The translations under genes and the position numbers were made by a program. Of a stretch of 64,000 nucleotides of DNA, positions 1 to 9,997 are shown in pieces (position 1 is the first letter of the stretch; every line of letters begins with the position of its first letter). Under the pieces are notes generated by a model, which was not told where the DNA came from, did not search any database, and saw only the letters and a list, made by a program, of their open reading frames with translations. The DNA is from Mastigias papua. Lineage: Eukaryota > Cnidaria > Scyphozoa > Rhizostomeae > Mastigiidae. The stretch covers positions 9,698,617 through 9,762,616 of the forward strand of contig OZ025279.1 of assembly GCA_964019165.1 (NCBI GenBank), in the 5' to 3' direction.

Positions 1-2655
1 CGACTTGAGAATCGTGATAAGTGTTTTAGAAAAAGTCTTGAATGTCCTTGCGTTATCCGTCACAATCGTAAGAGGAAGTCCCCTTCGGCTTACAAATCTT
101 CGAAAGCACATCTGAAATGTTTCAGCGGTCAAGTCCGGTACTAGTTCTAAATGGAGAGCACGGGATGTTCCACAGGTGAACAACGCGAGGTAGACCTTCT
201 TATGATCACCTGACGCTCGAATGTAGAGGGGTCCTGCAAAGTCAATGCCAACTGTTGAAAATGTATGCTCCTCTCGTACTCTAAAGTCTGGCAACTGTCC
301 TGCACTTGGTGGATGATAGGCTAGGCCTTGAATTCTTTTACATAGTCTGCAATTTCGCAAGACCCCCTTAACGAGTTGACGACCTTGGTTTACCCAGAAA
401 CGTGATCTGAGTTCTTGCAGAGTCTCCTTTGTTCCATTGTGCAGCACCTTGCAGTGACAATACCAAATAATCAGCTGAGTGAAGTAGTGTTTCTTCGGCA
501 AAAGTATAGGGTTCTTTGTTTCAAGAGGTAAACTTGAATTGTTTAATCTACCGAAGCAGCGAATTATGCCCCTTTCATCCTTTCTGTTACCGAGGTGTTT
601 CCTTAAATCTGTGAGTTTCTCTTCAGTGATGGTAGATTGAACATCCCTTATCCAACATTGTTCAGCCCTTTCTAGGTCTTGTGCAGTTAGACCTTTAGAT
701 TCTTTCACCTTTCCTCTGCAAATTTCGATAAAACGAAGAACAGTTGCAGTCACACGTAAAAGTTTTTGGTAAGAGTTGAATTTATGGCAATCAATCAACC
801 TTGATATAAAGGAGCGCTTCTCTGACTCTACCAGCATACTCATTGCACCCTTTGGTTTCATCTCTTTGATACAATCTTCAGAAAGATCTATAGGTAGTGT
901 TCGCTTAGGCCAATGAGTTTCATCCATTGAAAGCCACTCAGGGCCTTGGATCCATTGGTTTTCATTCAAGAAGTTGACTATACCCGTGTTTCTCGTTGGT
1001 ATGTCAGCCGGGTTATCAATTCCAGGGCAGTGGTCCCAAAGATCTTGGTGCACAAGCTTGCGAATCTCCTGCACTCTATTCTCTACGAATAATTTCCATT
1101 CCCTTTCATGTCCCTTAATCCAGTGCATAGCTGTTATCGAATCTGTCCAGCATTTCACTATTTCTGTGCTGACGATGGGACTGAGTGCTTCCTTTACTGT
1201 ATTTATTAATCGCGCAAGAATCAAGGCTGAAAGGAGTTCAAGACGTGGAATTGTTAATCTGGATAATGGAGCTACTCTTGTCTTTGCCATAACGAGACTC
1301 ACTCTTGAATTTCCATCAACTGTTGCTTTGGCATAAACAACGGCAGCGTACGCTTCTTGTGAACTGTCACAAAATCCGAATAGTTTGATCTCTTCTGGCT
1401 TTCCCTTAATTTCCCCAAAATAAAACCGGGGAATGTTTATCTCTCCTAGCCTTTCAACGCTAGACAGAAGAAAGTCCCAGTGGTCAGCTAGGCCTCCAGT
1501 TAGCTGCTGATCCCAATTGAGGTTTTCCATAAATAACTTCTGCAGAAAGACCTTCAGTGGAGCTGTCACTGGTGAGATCAGCCCGATAGGATCAAAGATC
1601 CTTGCTATTAATCCAAGAATAGTTCGTTTCGTTCTTGGCCTTTCTGGTGTATCTTGTAGCAGCTTAGCAATGTCAAAGTTGAATGTGTCCCTTTCATTGT
1701 CCCATATGAGACCAAGTACCTTTAATTTATCGTTCTTGTTTTGTTGATTCACTGGTAAACTAGCCTTAGCGAATGATTCATCATCTTCCAGCAATATTTG
1801 TTCAGAATTAATTTCTAATCTTTCATCTGATCGAATTTCGTCCATAATTTCTCTTGAGTTTGAGGCCCACTTGCGCAGATTAAAACCTCCCTCCTTCATT
1901 ATTCCTTTGGAGCATCTATAGAATTCTAGTGCCTCTTGGATAGTATGCCCTCCACTGTTTACATCGTCGGCATACAAACCATTGGCAAGATTTGAGGACA
2001 CATTCGGATGAATATCTGCATAACGTTCTATATGCTTCTTCAAGGTGATATTTAGCAAAAAGGGGCTGCTTGAAACTCCAAACACTACTCGTGTAAAGCG
2101 ATAGATCACAGGGTCTACTGCTGTTGAATGACTGTTGTCACTTTCATACCAAAGAAATCGCAACGCATCTCGATCACGTGGGTTAACAGAAATCATGAGA
2201 AACGCCTTTTCAATGTCAGCTGTGATTGCAATTGGAAACAATCTAAATCTTGCAATGATTTCGGCGACTGTCTTTAGTAAACACGGTCCGGTGTAAAGGC
2301 AACTATTCAATGAAACTCCATGTTTGTTCTTAGCTGACGCATCGTACACTATACGAACCTTCGTAGTTTGCTTGTCCTTACGAATTACTGGATGGTGTGG
2401 AAGATACGTCACATTCCCAACTATAGCTTCGTCTTGCGGTTCAACCCTTTCGATTATTCCTCTCTCTTCTTGCTCTTTTATGATCTTTTTATAATCTTCC
2501 ATCAGAGGCGGATTTGTTTTCAGTTTATTTATTGTAGATTGTAGGCGTCTCTTGCAAAGATCGTAGTTATCAGGCAGAACAGGGTGATCTTGTTTCCATG
2601 GCAACCCTACCTGGTATCTGCCATCGATAAATTCGATTTCATCTTGGAAGGTCTC
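1..2655 (-). CDS. BEL pol: RT, RNase H and N-terminal integrase (partial, runs off left edge)
   Basis: I checked every codon in this frame from 2655 down to position 1 and found no stop, about 885 codons. RT comes first, with the catalytic YADD at about 1963-1974. RNase H and a zinc-binding H-H-C-C region (about 330-470) follow. The integrase core starts with the VGIDFAGPL-type D motif near 235-255 and a TDNA-type D motif near 50-70. The third catalytic residue and the C-terminus are beyond the window. The frame is the direct continuation of the gag-protease frame across the LINE insertion. This implies a single ancestral polyprotein and a recent insertion. Confidence 0.92.
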
Positions 2656-3423
2656 ATCATCATCATCATCATCAAATTATATTTTTACACGAAACCCTAT
2701 CAGCTACGTAATTATAAAGAAAATACGTTATATATAAAAAAAAATAAAATTACAAGTAAATTTAAATGGTATTGCTGGTCTTCCCAGGGATCGTGCTTAG
2801 GGAAAGGATGCTAATTTTGCAGGTATTCCTTTAATTTCTTTTTGAACGTGGTAGTCGTGGAACTCATTCTTATTTGTAATGGGATTTCGTTCCACGCCTT
2901 AGCACCACAATAGAAAAAGCTCTTTTTAGAGAATTCTAAGTTTTGCCTTGGAATGTCTAGGTCAAGGTAATTCCTTGTTGAATAATTAGATATTTGGGAC
3001 CTAGTGACAAGTCTTCCTTGCAAACTGTCGGGGCAGAGACCATTTATTATTTTGTAGATCATAACTGCCCTGTCAAATTTTATCAAATTTGAGACAGAGA
3101 GCCAATTACACCTCCACCCGTCCTTTAATCTTGAGCCTTCTATTAGTGTGCGGGCTCTATTTTGTAGGCGTTGAAGGTGATCCAGTTTTGTGTTTGATAA
3201 ATTTCCCCATAGTTCATCACTGTATCTCAAATGACTCTCTAGCAGTGCCTTATAGACCTGATCTAGTTTAGATTGCGGGAGTATGTTATTTAGTCTCCGC
3301 AGGGACGAGAGAGCATTTTTTATTTTACCTTTAAGGTTTTTATATTGCTCATTCCATGTCAGGTTCTCATCAACCATAATTCCGAGGTATTTAACTTGTT
3401 GAGCTCGTTTGATTGGCTCTCAT
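2652..3423 (-). mobile_element. 5'-truncated non-LTR retrotransposon (CR1/L2/Jockey-like) inserted in BEL pol
   Basis: The insert carries the C-terminal part of a LINE reverse transcriptase. It starts just before a VKYLGI motif and ends with the conserved FKKKLKEYL tail of CR1/L2-type ORF2. The untranslated 3' end finishes in a short (GAT)n run at about 2659-2676. It is flanked by the 6-bp direct repeat ATGAGA (minus-strand reading) at 2652-2657 and 3418-3423, which fits a target-site duplication. Orientation is the same as the host BEL. The clade is inferred from the tail and the microsatellite 3' end, not from a phylogeny. Confidence 0.85.
2811..3417 (-). pseudogene. LINE ORF2 C-terminal fragment
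   Basis: An open frame of about 200 codons, of which the first ATG-initiated stretch is 188 residues. It encodes the thumb and post-RT part of a non-LTR retrotransposon ORF2: the VKYLGIMVDENLTW motif, then a helix-rich region with LQRLQNRA, then the C-terminal FKKKLKEYLQN before the stop. Endonuclease and RT catalytic core are absent because of 5' truncation, so it is non-functional. The start is simply the insertion border. Confidence 0.88.
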
Positions 3424-5701
3424 ATAAGCTTAGTTCGTTCCTTGAGATGCCTATAGACTCAAGACTCCAGAACTTCGCTACTTGCTGTTCTAATGCTTGC
3501 TCTTCACTTCTTTTAGTAGATGTCAAAAATAGTACGTGGGTATCTGCAAGATTTACTTCAGTTGAAGAGGAAGAAGGACAATCATACATTGGGCCCGACA
3601 ATACCCAACCAAGACAAGATTCAAGTGCAATTGGTCCTCGCTCCCCCCTTATGCATTGTCCAGATATAAAATGCCAATAAAAGTTTGAACCAATCAAAAT
3701 TTCGCAATTCAATGCATCATCAATTTGTGCGGGGAAATCGGCAAGCCATAGTCCTGTGAGATGTGGATAATTCCTAGTAGCAAAGTTAATAGCCTGATTT
3801 CTTATTGGCGCACAGACAATAGGAACTACATACGCAGTCACATAGGTACATAAACTGTTGTATGGGCTGCGCACGCAAAACTGAACAATATCACAGGTAC
3901 GCACAGTGCCCTCATTATCACCAAAAGTTTTTATTGTCAATGTTTCTCTGCCTACTGTCGGTAGAGAGAGAGTAGATCTTAATGCTTCTGATATGTAAGA
4001 ATGTTTACTGCCAGAATCAAGAATTAAGCGAGCGACGGCTGATTTCTCAGGGTGTTGAGCCGCAGAAACATACGCTTTTGCAGTTTGTAGTAGAACAGAA
4101 GTTTTCGTCTCAATATGCATGGTGGTTGTAGAATTGCCCTGGGTTGACCCAGACAAATTTAATTGCATTTCGTTGGTGGAAAGGGGTGACGAGTGTGTCG
4201 GATTACTCTGCCACTGTAGAGGATTAGCAAGCGCCCTAGGTTGGCTCCTGGACCCTGCAGGTGTAGGCATATCAGCTTTCTCGCAAATGCTGGCATGGTG
4301 GCGCTGTTTACAAATGTGACAGCTAATGTTACTCCCGCAATCCTTTGAAATGTGACCCTTTTTTAGACAGACGAAACAACGCCCATGTTTCCGAAGAATG
4401 GATTTTCTCTGCTTCTTATCCGTTACTATGCAGCATTTTACCGATAAATGCAATCCCTTGCAAAAACTACATGTAACCTTGTTACCATTAGTTACCAGAG
4501 CAGAAGTTGTGGGCAAATTCTGCGTGCGGGGTTTTGTGTAAGAGACACTTGTTGGCGATTTTACGTGCGCGCATTGCTCTCTAGCACTAAGTTCTGTTTT
4601 CAAAAGTTTCAAGACTGTGTTAAGTTCCCATTCCTTATCTTTCATTTCCTTCGTGACAGATAAACGGATTTCTTCGGGTAGTTTTCCCATAACAAGGGGG
4701 TTCAACAGTGCACCGTATTCTTTAGGTTCTAAGCCCAATGATTTTAAGCTCCTTACGTTAGTGTCAATATCGTCTACTAACTTTCTGACCGTAGTTATGT
4801 CCCTTACTGAGCAGACGCTTGGAAGACTCATAAGAGCTTCCATATGCGAGTTAATTATCATCTGTTTTTGAGCAAATCGCTCCTTTAAACCTTCTATAGC
4901 CGTGTCGTAATTCGAATCGGTTGTTTGAATACCCGATATTGCAGCAGCAGCCTTTCCATCGAGTAGCGTTCGCAAATGTCTAAACTTATTCACTTTAGAA
5001 AGATTCGGATTGTTATGAATAATTTCAAATGAGTCCCACCACTCATGCCACTTTTTTGGGTCACCACTGTAACTAGCGAGGTGCAATTTGGGCAAATTTA
5101 CTATCTCAGTGGATGGAACTGAAGTCGCAACGGACTGTTCTGGGTTTACCGATCGATTTGCACGTAAACTGAGTTGTCTACTTTCAAGTTCGGTAATTAT
5201 CGATAGGATTTGGACTTGTTTTTCTTCGCAATCAAAAATTTCGTTCTGTATTTCTTCTTCTGGTAATAAGTCTAAGATTTCATCGTCAAAATGACGCAAT
5301 AGTTTTTGACGTTCCTTCAAAAGGACTTTAAGATTTTCTGCTTGTGGAACTAAAAATGGCCCTTTGTCCAATAGCTCCCTAGAATCTGATATGATTTTTG
5401 TAACATAAGCTCGGTACCCTGCACGAATTCTTTTCTTTTTGGACAAGATGGCTGGAGTGGAGGTACTAGCAGGGTTAGTGGCGCTTTCCCCCTCTTGAGT
5501 CATTACGGAGGTTATATGAGATAGAAAAATATAACAAGAAGGTAATCCTAAAGCTAAGGCAAAACTAACCAAGAAGATGTAGTAAAATCTATGCATAAAT
5601 CCGGCTACAGGTGTCGACCATGTGCGTTTTTCCGCCTTAGATTCCAAGTCAGGCCAGAGGACTAGACACGCCCATCTGGTTGACGGAATAGAATTACCCA
5701 A
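3418..5701 (-). CDS. BEL gag and protease region, interrupted at its C-terminal end
   Basis: About 760 codons of the BEL polyprotein. A DUF1759-like gag core with the WHEWWDSFE-type signature lies near residues 210-360. Two zinc knuckles (CFVCLKKGHISKDC and CHICKQRHHASIC) lie near residues 440-475. An aspartic protease with an LDSGSKHSYI active-site motif lies near residue 562. Translation could begin at the first ATG of the frame (5699-5701) or at a downstream ATG at about residue 66, after a hydrophobic, leader-like stretch that may not be coding. The frame then enters the inserted LINE and stops at 3359-3361, so the last ~20 residues of the open frame are not BEL sequence. The frame would continue into the RT region but for the insertion. 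Confidence 0.9.
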
Positions 5702-6045
5702 AAGGGTTCAAATAATACCAAAGAATCTAATTCATATAAGATAAGAGGACTGTATGTATAAAATAATGCGATAAACTAAATGAAAATATATAAAAAAAAC
5801 AATGTTGATTGCAAGTTCTTCCCATCACTTCTTGACTTGCGCCGCAAGGATTCTATAACGCCGTCCAGATAATTTTAAAAAATGAACGTTATCACCTCGT
5901 TAGTTTCATATGTAGTAGAGTTCCAATTCGCCAGAGTTACAATTCTTTAGAGTTCCAATTCGCCAGAGTTACAATTCTTTAGAGTTCCAATTCGCCAGAG
6001 TTACAATTCTTTAGAGTTCCTTATTCGGTTTGCCTCTTGCATCTC
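5702..6045. other. Non-coding spacer between BEL and the DNA transposon; probably includes BEL 5' LTR or leader
   Basis: No coding frame is recognised. The part next to 5701 should contain the BEL leader and primer-binding site, and the right part may be LTR. The second LTR is not in the window, so the limits cannot be set. Three 32-bp direct repeats occupy 5917-6012. Confidence 0.5.
5917..6022. repeat. 32-bp tandem repeat, three full units plus partial
   Basis: The unit starts AGAGTTCCAATTCGCCAGAG and is repeated at 5917-5948, 5949-5980 and 5981-6012. A partial fourth copy begins at 6013. Copies are essentially identical. Each begins with AGAGTTC, the same heptamer that opens the terminal inverted repeat of the adjacent DNA transposon. 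Confidence 0.92.
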
Positions 6046-6107
6046 AATAGAGTTCATTAGTGTGACGTCACGGCTCCTTAGCAACGGTGGTTCTGGTTCT
6101 AAACAAA
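6046..6107 (+). repeat. Left terminal inverted repeat of the THAP/YqaJ transposon
   Basis: Matches the reverse complement of 9815-9876 over its whole length, with a diverged stretch of about 15 bp in the middle. It contains a perfect TGACGTCA palindrome (CRE/ATF-type site) at 6063-6070. The right copy has only TTACGTCA. It lies about 220 bp upstream of the transposase ATG, so it may act as the promoter. Confidence 0.92.
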
Positions 6108-6328
6108 CTTCTGCGCGCTTAGTTACCAACTAGTCCAGCGACAGAAACAAGATTCAAACTGTCTTTGCACGTCTAGATTTCATCGATTCGCATTAGTTTT
6201 CTTCGCTAAAGAGTGTCAAAAGGATAGTATTATTGGAAACTGAGTAGAGATAGATAGATTGAGTAGTTAGACAGATAGTTAGAGTAATACTACTGTAGAT
6301 AGATTAGGCCTAGATAGATTGAGTTTAC

Positions 6329-8036
6329 ATGATGGTACAGTGTTTTGTTCCCAACTGCAATCACCAATCTGAGAGTCACCACTGCAGCTTTTATCGATTT
6401 CCAAGAGAAGAGGGAAGGTTAAAGCGGTGGAAAACACTTATAAGGTAAGTAAGCCTGACATAACTTACTCTTTGCAATGGTGGGTTTAATGCACTGCAAA
6501 ATATTGCATGCAAATAGAAAAATTTGCTAGATTATGGTTCAATTTCTGGTTTTTATTGCACTATGTGAATAGACCAGATTTTGTGCTTAAATTGAGTAAT
6601 GACTGGTTTAATTTACTCAAAATTAGAGACTTTTAATAGAGACTGATAAACTTGTTTACTAAGAATAAAACAACTTGGAGGGAAATCTACAAGATGAGAC
6701 TTTAAGGGAGTTTTGGGATGGGCTTGAGGAAAATTGCTCATCAAAAAACTTTGGTTTATTCAACTTTAAAACTGACATCCATTTCATTTCTTACAATTAC
6801 AGGAGGGCAGACAGAGAGCCAAACACAAATTCAAGAGTGTGCAGCTGTCATTTTCGGGATGGTGACAAGAAAAATGACCCTGAGATTTTTAAATGGAACT
6901 CAGGAAAGCTGTTCTCACCTGAACCAGAGAATAAGAGGAAAAAAAATGCAAAGAAAAGTGTACCATCTGATCCTTTGGAAGAACCAACAATGGAACAAGA
7001 TGTAGGACCATCAACTAGCCATTCTCTTGCAGAGATTATTTTGCAAAGTGAGCTAAGAACTGTTTCTGAAGAGCTTAAATTGTTGAAAAAAGAGCAGGAG
7101 TATGCAAAAAAGATTTATTCTATACATGATTTGAAAGAAAATGTGGTTTGTATGGAAACAGGAATTCCTACAAAAAATGTGTTCTGGATTATAGTGCACT
7201 ATGCAAAAAGATTTGAAAATGATATCAACTATTATCTTGGCTGGAAGGTAGAGGGAATCAAGTTTGAGGACCAAATTTTCATCACATTGATGAAGCTGCG
7301 GCAAAATTATACAAACCTGCATTTAGGTCAGTTGTTCTCTTGTAGTGAGGCAACTATTTCCAACATCTTTTTGACATTTCTCCATGTTTTGCATAGCCTC
7401 TTTTTCAAAGACATCATGCAAAGGCTTCCTTCCAAAGAAAAAAACAAGGCAACATCACCAGCATCATTTCTGCCTTTTCCAAACTGCAGAGTTGTAGTAG
7501 ATTGCACTGATGTTGAAATTGCAGTGCCAAGAGAAATGGATCTCCAGCGGGTGACCTATTCTTCTTACAGAGGAATGAATTCATTTAAAGTTTTAATCGG
7601 TGTGTCTCCTAATGCTGTGATAACCTATGTCAGTAACTTGTATCCAGGCTCCACATCAGACAGAGCCATTGTTCAAAACAGTGGCATTCTGCACAATTTT
7701 ATGGCTGGTGACTTAATCCTTGCAGATAAAGGATTCCTTATAGCTGACATTCTGCCACCTGGAGTGACAATTAATATTCCACCATTTTTAGAACATGCAA
7801 AATTTACAAAAAACGAAATTATTGCAACAAAAAAAATTGCCACTTGCAGAATTCATGTTGAGCGGGCTAATGCAAGGATAAAAGACTTCAAGATCCTATC
7901 ATGCATTCCAGCAAATCTCAGAAGCCATGCAGACAAAATTGTACAGCTAGTTGCAGCATTAGTCAATTTTCAGTTTCCTCTTATCAAAGAGTGCAATGAA
8001 GGGGCACAATTTGATGCCACTTTTGTTGGCTGGTAA
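6329..8036 (+). CDS. THAP-domain DDE transposase (DDE_Tnp_4 type), two exons
   Basis: Exons 6329-6444 and 6803-8036 give 449 residues. The donor is AG|GTAAGT, the acceptor TTACAG|G, and the phase-2 codon is kept. The first exon starts MMVQCFVPNCN and holds the C2 part of the THAP C2CH zinc finger. The second supplies the CSCHF part. Using only the ATG at 6675 would lose half the finger, so the spliced start is preferred. A helix-turn-helix region near LFSCSEATISN precedes the catalytic domain. Candidate catalytic acids sit in VVVDCTD, LADKGF and HVERANARIKDF. The expected role is binding of the element ends and DNA cleavage and transfer in the nucleus. No stop or frameshift was found, so the gene may be functional. 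Confidence 0.9.
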
Positions 8037-8288
8037 TCTTTTAAGAAGCTTTATATAGCATTTAATCATTATATTTTATGGATTGTGGCAAGTAAAGGAC
8101 ATTCTTTTATCATTATTTATGTTCTGTGTACTCAATTTTTGTGTGGCAATGCATTATTTTATAAACTAAATAATCTTATCAATGATGTAAGAAAGTTCAG
8201 AACAAATGAATAGCCAAAACTAAGGAATTTAAATGAGAAGGTTTTGAAAAAAGGAAAGAAATGAGAATATTTTGTTGTATATCTGGTT
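8037..8288. other. Convergent 3' UTR region of the transposon genes
   Basis: AT-rich, no coding frame. Stop codons of the two convergent transposon genes face each other here, so it should hold both polyadenylation regions. Confidence 0.6.
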
Positions 8289-9802
8289 CTATAAGGCTTC
8301 AATCATTGCTGGGAAAATATGTTCAAAGTAGAATTGTCTCAAAGCATCTAAATTTTTACACCATGATTCATCTTTAGAAATTTGTAAAATCTTCATGTCC
8401 TGTTTGGTCCAAATAACAAAATAGCACATTTTTCTATTTGCTAAATGTAGCTGTCCTTGAACCTGGTGCCAATAGGCATGATCTTTTCGCAAAAAAAGAT
8501 CCTCTTCGCATGCCATTAGGAAAAAATTTTTCTGCTTTAGTCCTTCACACACAGTTTCATTTCGCAGGGAATAAGGACATTTAACCTCTAGGAGTGCATC
8601 TTCCCCTATCAGTCCATCTGGTGAAGCCCCTAAAATACCTGCATCATCAAGCCATATGCCAGTTTTATTCACCACCAGACCCGTGGTTTTCGAAAAGCTG
8701 CTTACAGCATCTTTCTCATGCTGAGTACCCCACATGATGGACTTCACCCCACTCAGATCATATTCCCCTAAAAGCCGCTTCATTAATGATTGGGTGACCT
8801 TTTTCGCTTGCAAAACAGCACCAAAATTGCTGGCCGTCAACCTCCCTTTCCTTACTTGATGCCAAATCTCATTTGCCTGTTGGCCACTAGATATTTGCGC
8901 AACGCTTGTGATGGCTTCCTTGAAAATTTTCATTTTTTCTTGAAAATATACAAGCTTCTCAGTTGCTTGTATTTTGATGAAGTCATGGCTAGACAAAATA
9001 TCATGCACTATAGGCACAGGAATATGTTGTGGCTCCACCTGTGGCTCTGGGCTCAGTAGCCAACACATACCAGTAAATTTGCCATATCCACTCAATTCGT
9101 TGTAAAGCCACGCCCTATCTTCATTATTTGGTTGGCGAGAGAGGGGGTTGTATGCTTTGGATACTGGAAACAGTTCGCTGGACGATTTTGGCATCACTTC
9201 CGCAGATTTCTTTTTTCTCCATAGGCATTCAACATCGGTTCTGCTGACATTATGAATGCAGTGGATGAAAAAAGCAGCAGAATGGCTGCATTTCAATGCT
9301 CCTCTTGGACATTCACATTCAGTTGATTGAATGCCAAAGCTATCATCGAGATAGATCTGTTGACGAAGAAGCGAAAAAATTTTCAACGCCTTAATTTTCT
9401 AGTATTTTCAGTTCAGTTCATATATTTTGCCATAAAGATATTAAACTTGCAGAGTTTTCGCAAGCAAATTATGAAAACCATAAAATTTCTTTAATATCAG
9501 AATCCTCATAAATAATTTTATTTAGGTACTGAATTTGAGAATTAATTTGTTTAAATTTGATCACTTTTAGTAACCGGCAATAAAGGGGCCTAAGAATCAT
9601 CAACAACACTTACCGTGACTTTATAAACTTTGTTCTTCATGCTGGCTTGCACTTCTCCTCGAACAACTCGATCAGCATACGAAAATGCTTGTATGTGATC
9701 CGATTTGTAATGATTTTCACCCCTGTCGATAGATTTTGGTTCATCGTGGAAGAAAGATAAAAGGGCAGCTATCGTGAATGCGGCCATTTCTATTGTATCC
9801 AA
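8289..9802 (-). CDS. SWIM zinc finger plus YqaJ-like exonuclease, accessory gene of the DNA transposon
   Basis: Exons 9614-9802 and 8289-9356 join in phase 0 (donor ACG|GTAAGT, acceptor CAACAG|ATC) and give 418 residues. The junction falls just before a SWIM-type zinc finger, CECPRGALKCSHSAAFF. The C-terminal half is a YqaJ-type PD-(D/E)XK nuclease: GRLTASNFG, WGTQHEKDA, GASPDGLIG, LLEVKCPYS and a distal YWHQVQGQL. These fit the acidic residues, the ExK motif and the Q motif of the fold. Family knowledge: YqaJ/lambda-exonuclease-like enzymes resect duplex DNA. Here a role in processing the transposon or its donor site is inference. The start codon is the least certain point. Confidence 0.88.
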
Positions 9803-9814
9803 GGGGATGATATT

Positions 9815-9876
9815 TTGTTTAGAACCAGAACCACCGTTGCTAAGGGAATGTGACGTAATTACTAATGAACTCTATT
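9815..9876 (-). repeat. Right terminal inverted repeat of the THAP/YqaJ transposon
   Basis: Inverted copy of 6046-6107. The start codon proposed for the YqaJ gene (9800-9802) lies only 12 bp inside its inner edge. The 5' UTR and promoter of that gene must therefore lie largely in the inverted repeat or outside the element. Confidence 0.92.
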
Positions 9877-9997
9877 CACTTCGACCTTCGCTTCGACAAT
9901 TTCATCCAATCAATCAATAAACAATGCAACTCAATAAACAATAAAATTCAAAAGTAATTAAAGAAAATAGAGGTTGGGGGCTAGCGGCCACATTTTC
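9877..9997. other. Junction between DNA transposon and truncated Gypsy element
   Basis: AT-rich, no coding. Contains several copies of the motif caataaaca near 9916-9945. The right part shows the LTR-like start discussed under the Gypsy entry. Confidence 0.4.

Larger units (their letters stand above)
1..5701 (-). mobile_element. BEL/Pao LTR retrotransposon, left part outside window, split by a LINE
   Basis: The internal region of a BEL/Pao element reads on the minus strand. It encodes gag (DUF1759-like), two zinc knuckles, an aspartic protease (DUF1758-like), reverse transcriptase, RNase H and the start of the integrase core, where it meets the window edge. The order gag-PR-RT-RH-INT and the YADD-type RT are typical of BEL/Pao. 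The only break seen is the LINE insertion at 2652-3423. The 3' LTR lies outside the window, so the 5' LTR (expected within about 5702-6045) cannot be delimited by comparison. Confidence 0.93.
6046..9876. mobile_element. Two-gene DNA transposon with THAP-DDE transposase and YqaJ-type nuclease, apparently intact
   Basis: Terminal inverted repeats of about 62 bp lie at 6046-6107 and 9815-9876. The outer 16 bp (AATAGAGTTCATTAGT) are identical, as are the inner ~31 bp starting CTTAGCAACGGTGGTTCTGG. The middle is diverged. The ends allow a 2-bp AT or TA target duplication. Inside are two convergent genes, each with one intron and no disabling change: a THAP-DDE transposase on plus and a SWIM/YqaJ protein on minus, with 3' ends 252 bp apart. 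The DDE domain belongs to the DDE_Tnp_4 (Harbinger/IS4EU-like) group. From memory, ISL2EU/IS4EU-type elements can carry a YqaJ gene, so this is the best family guess. Confidence 0.9.

Noticed and set aside
974..1747. Plus-strand frames of 120 and 76 codons
   Set aside because: They are antisense to the fully open BEL RT/RNase H frame and show no motif of their own.
6675..6802. Unspliced start of the transposase at 6675
   Set aside because: It would omit the first Cys pair of the THAP finger. The 6329-6444 exon with GTAAGT donor supplies it in phase.
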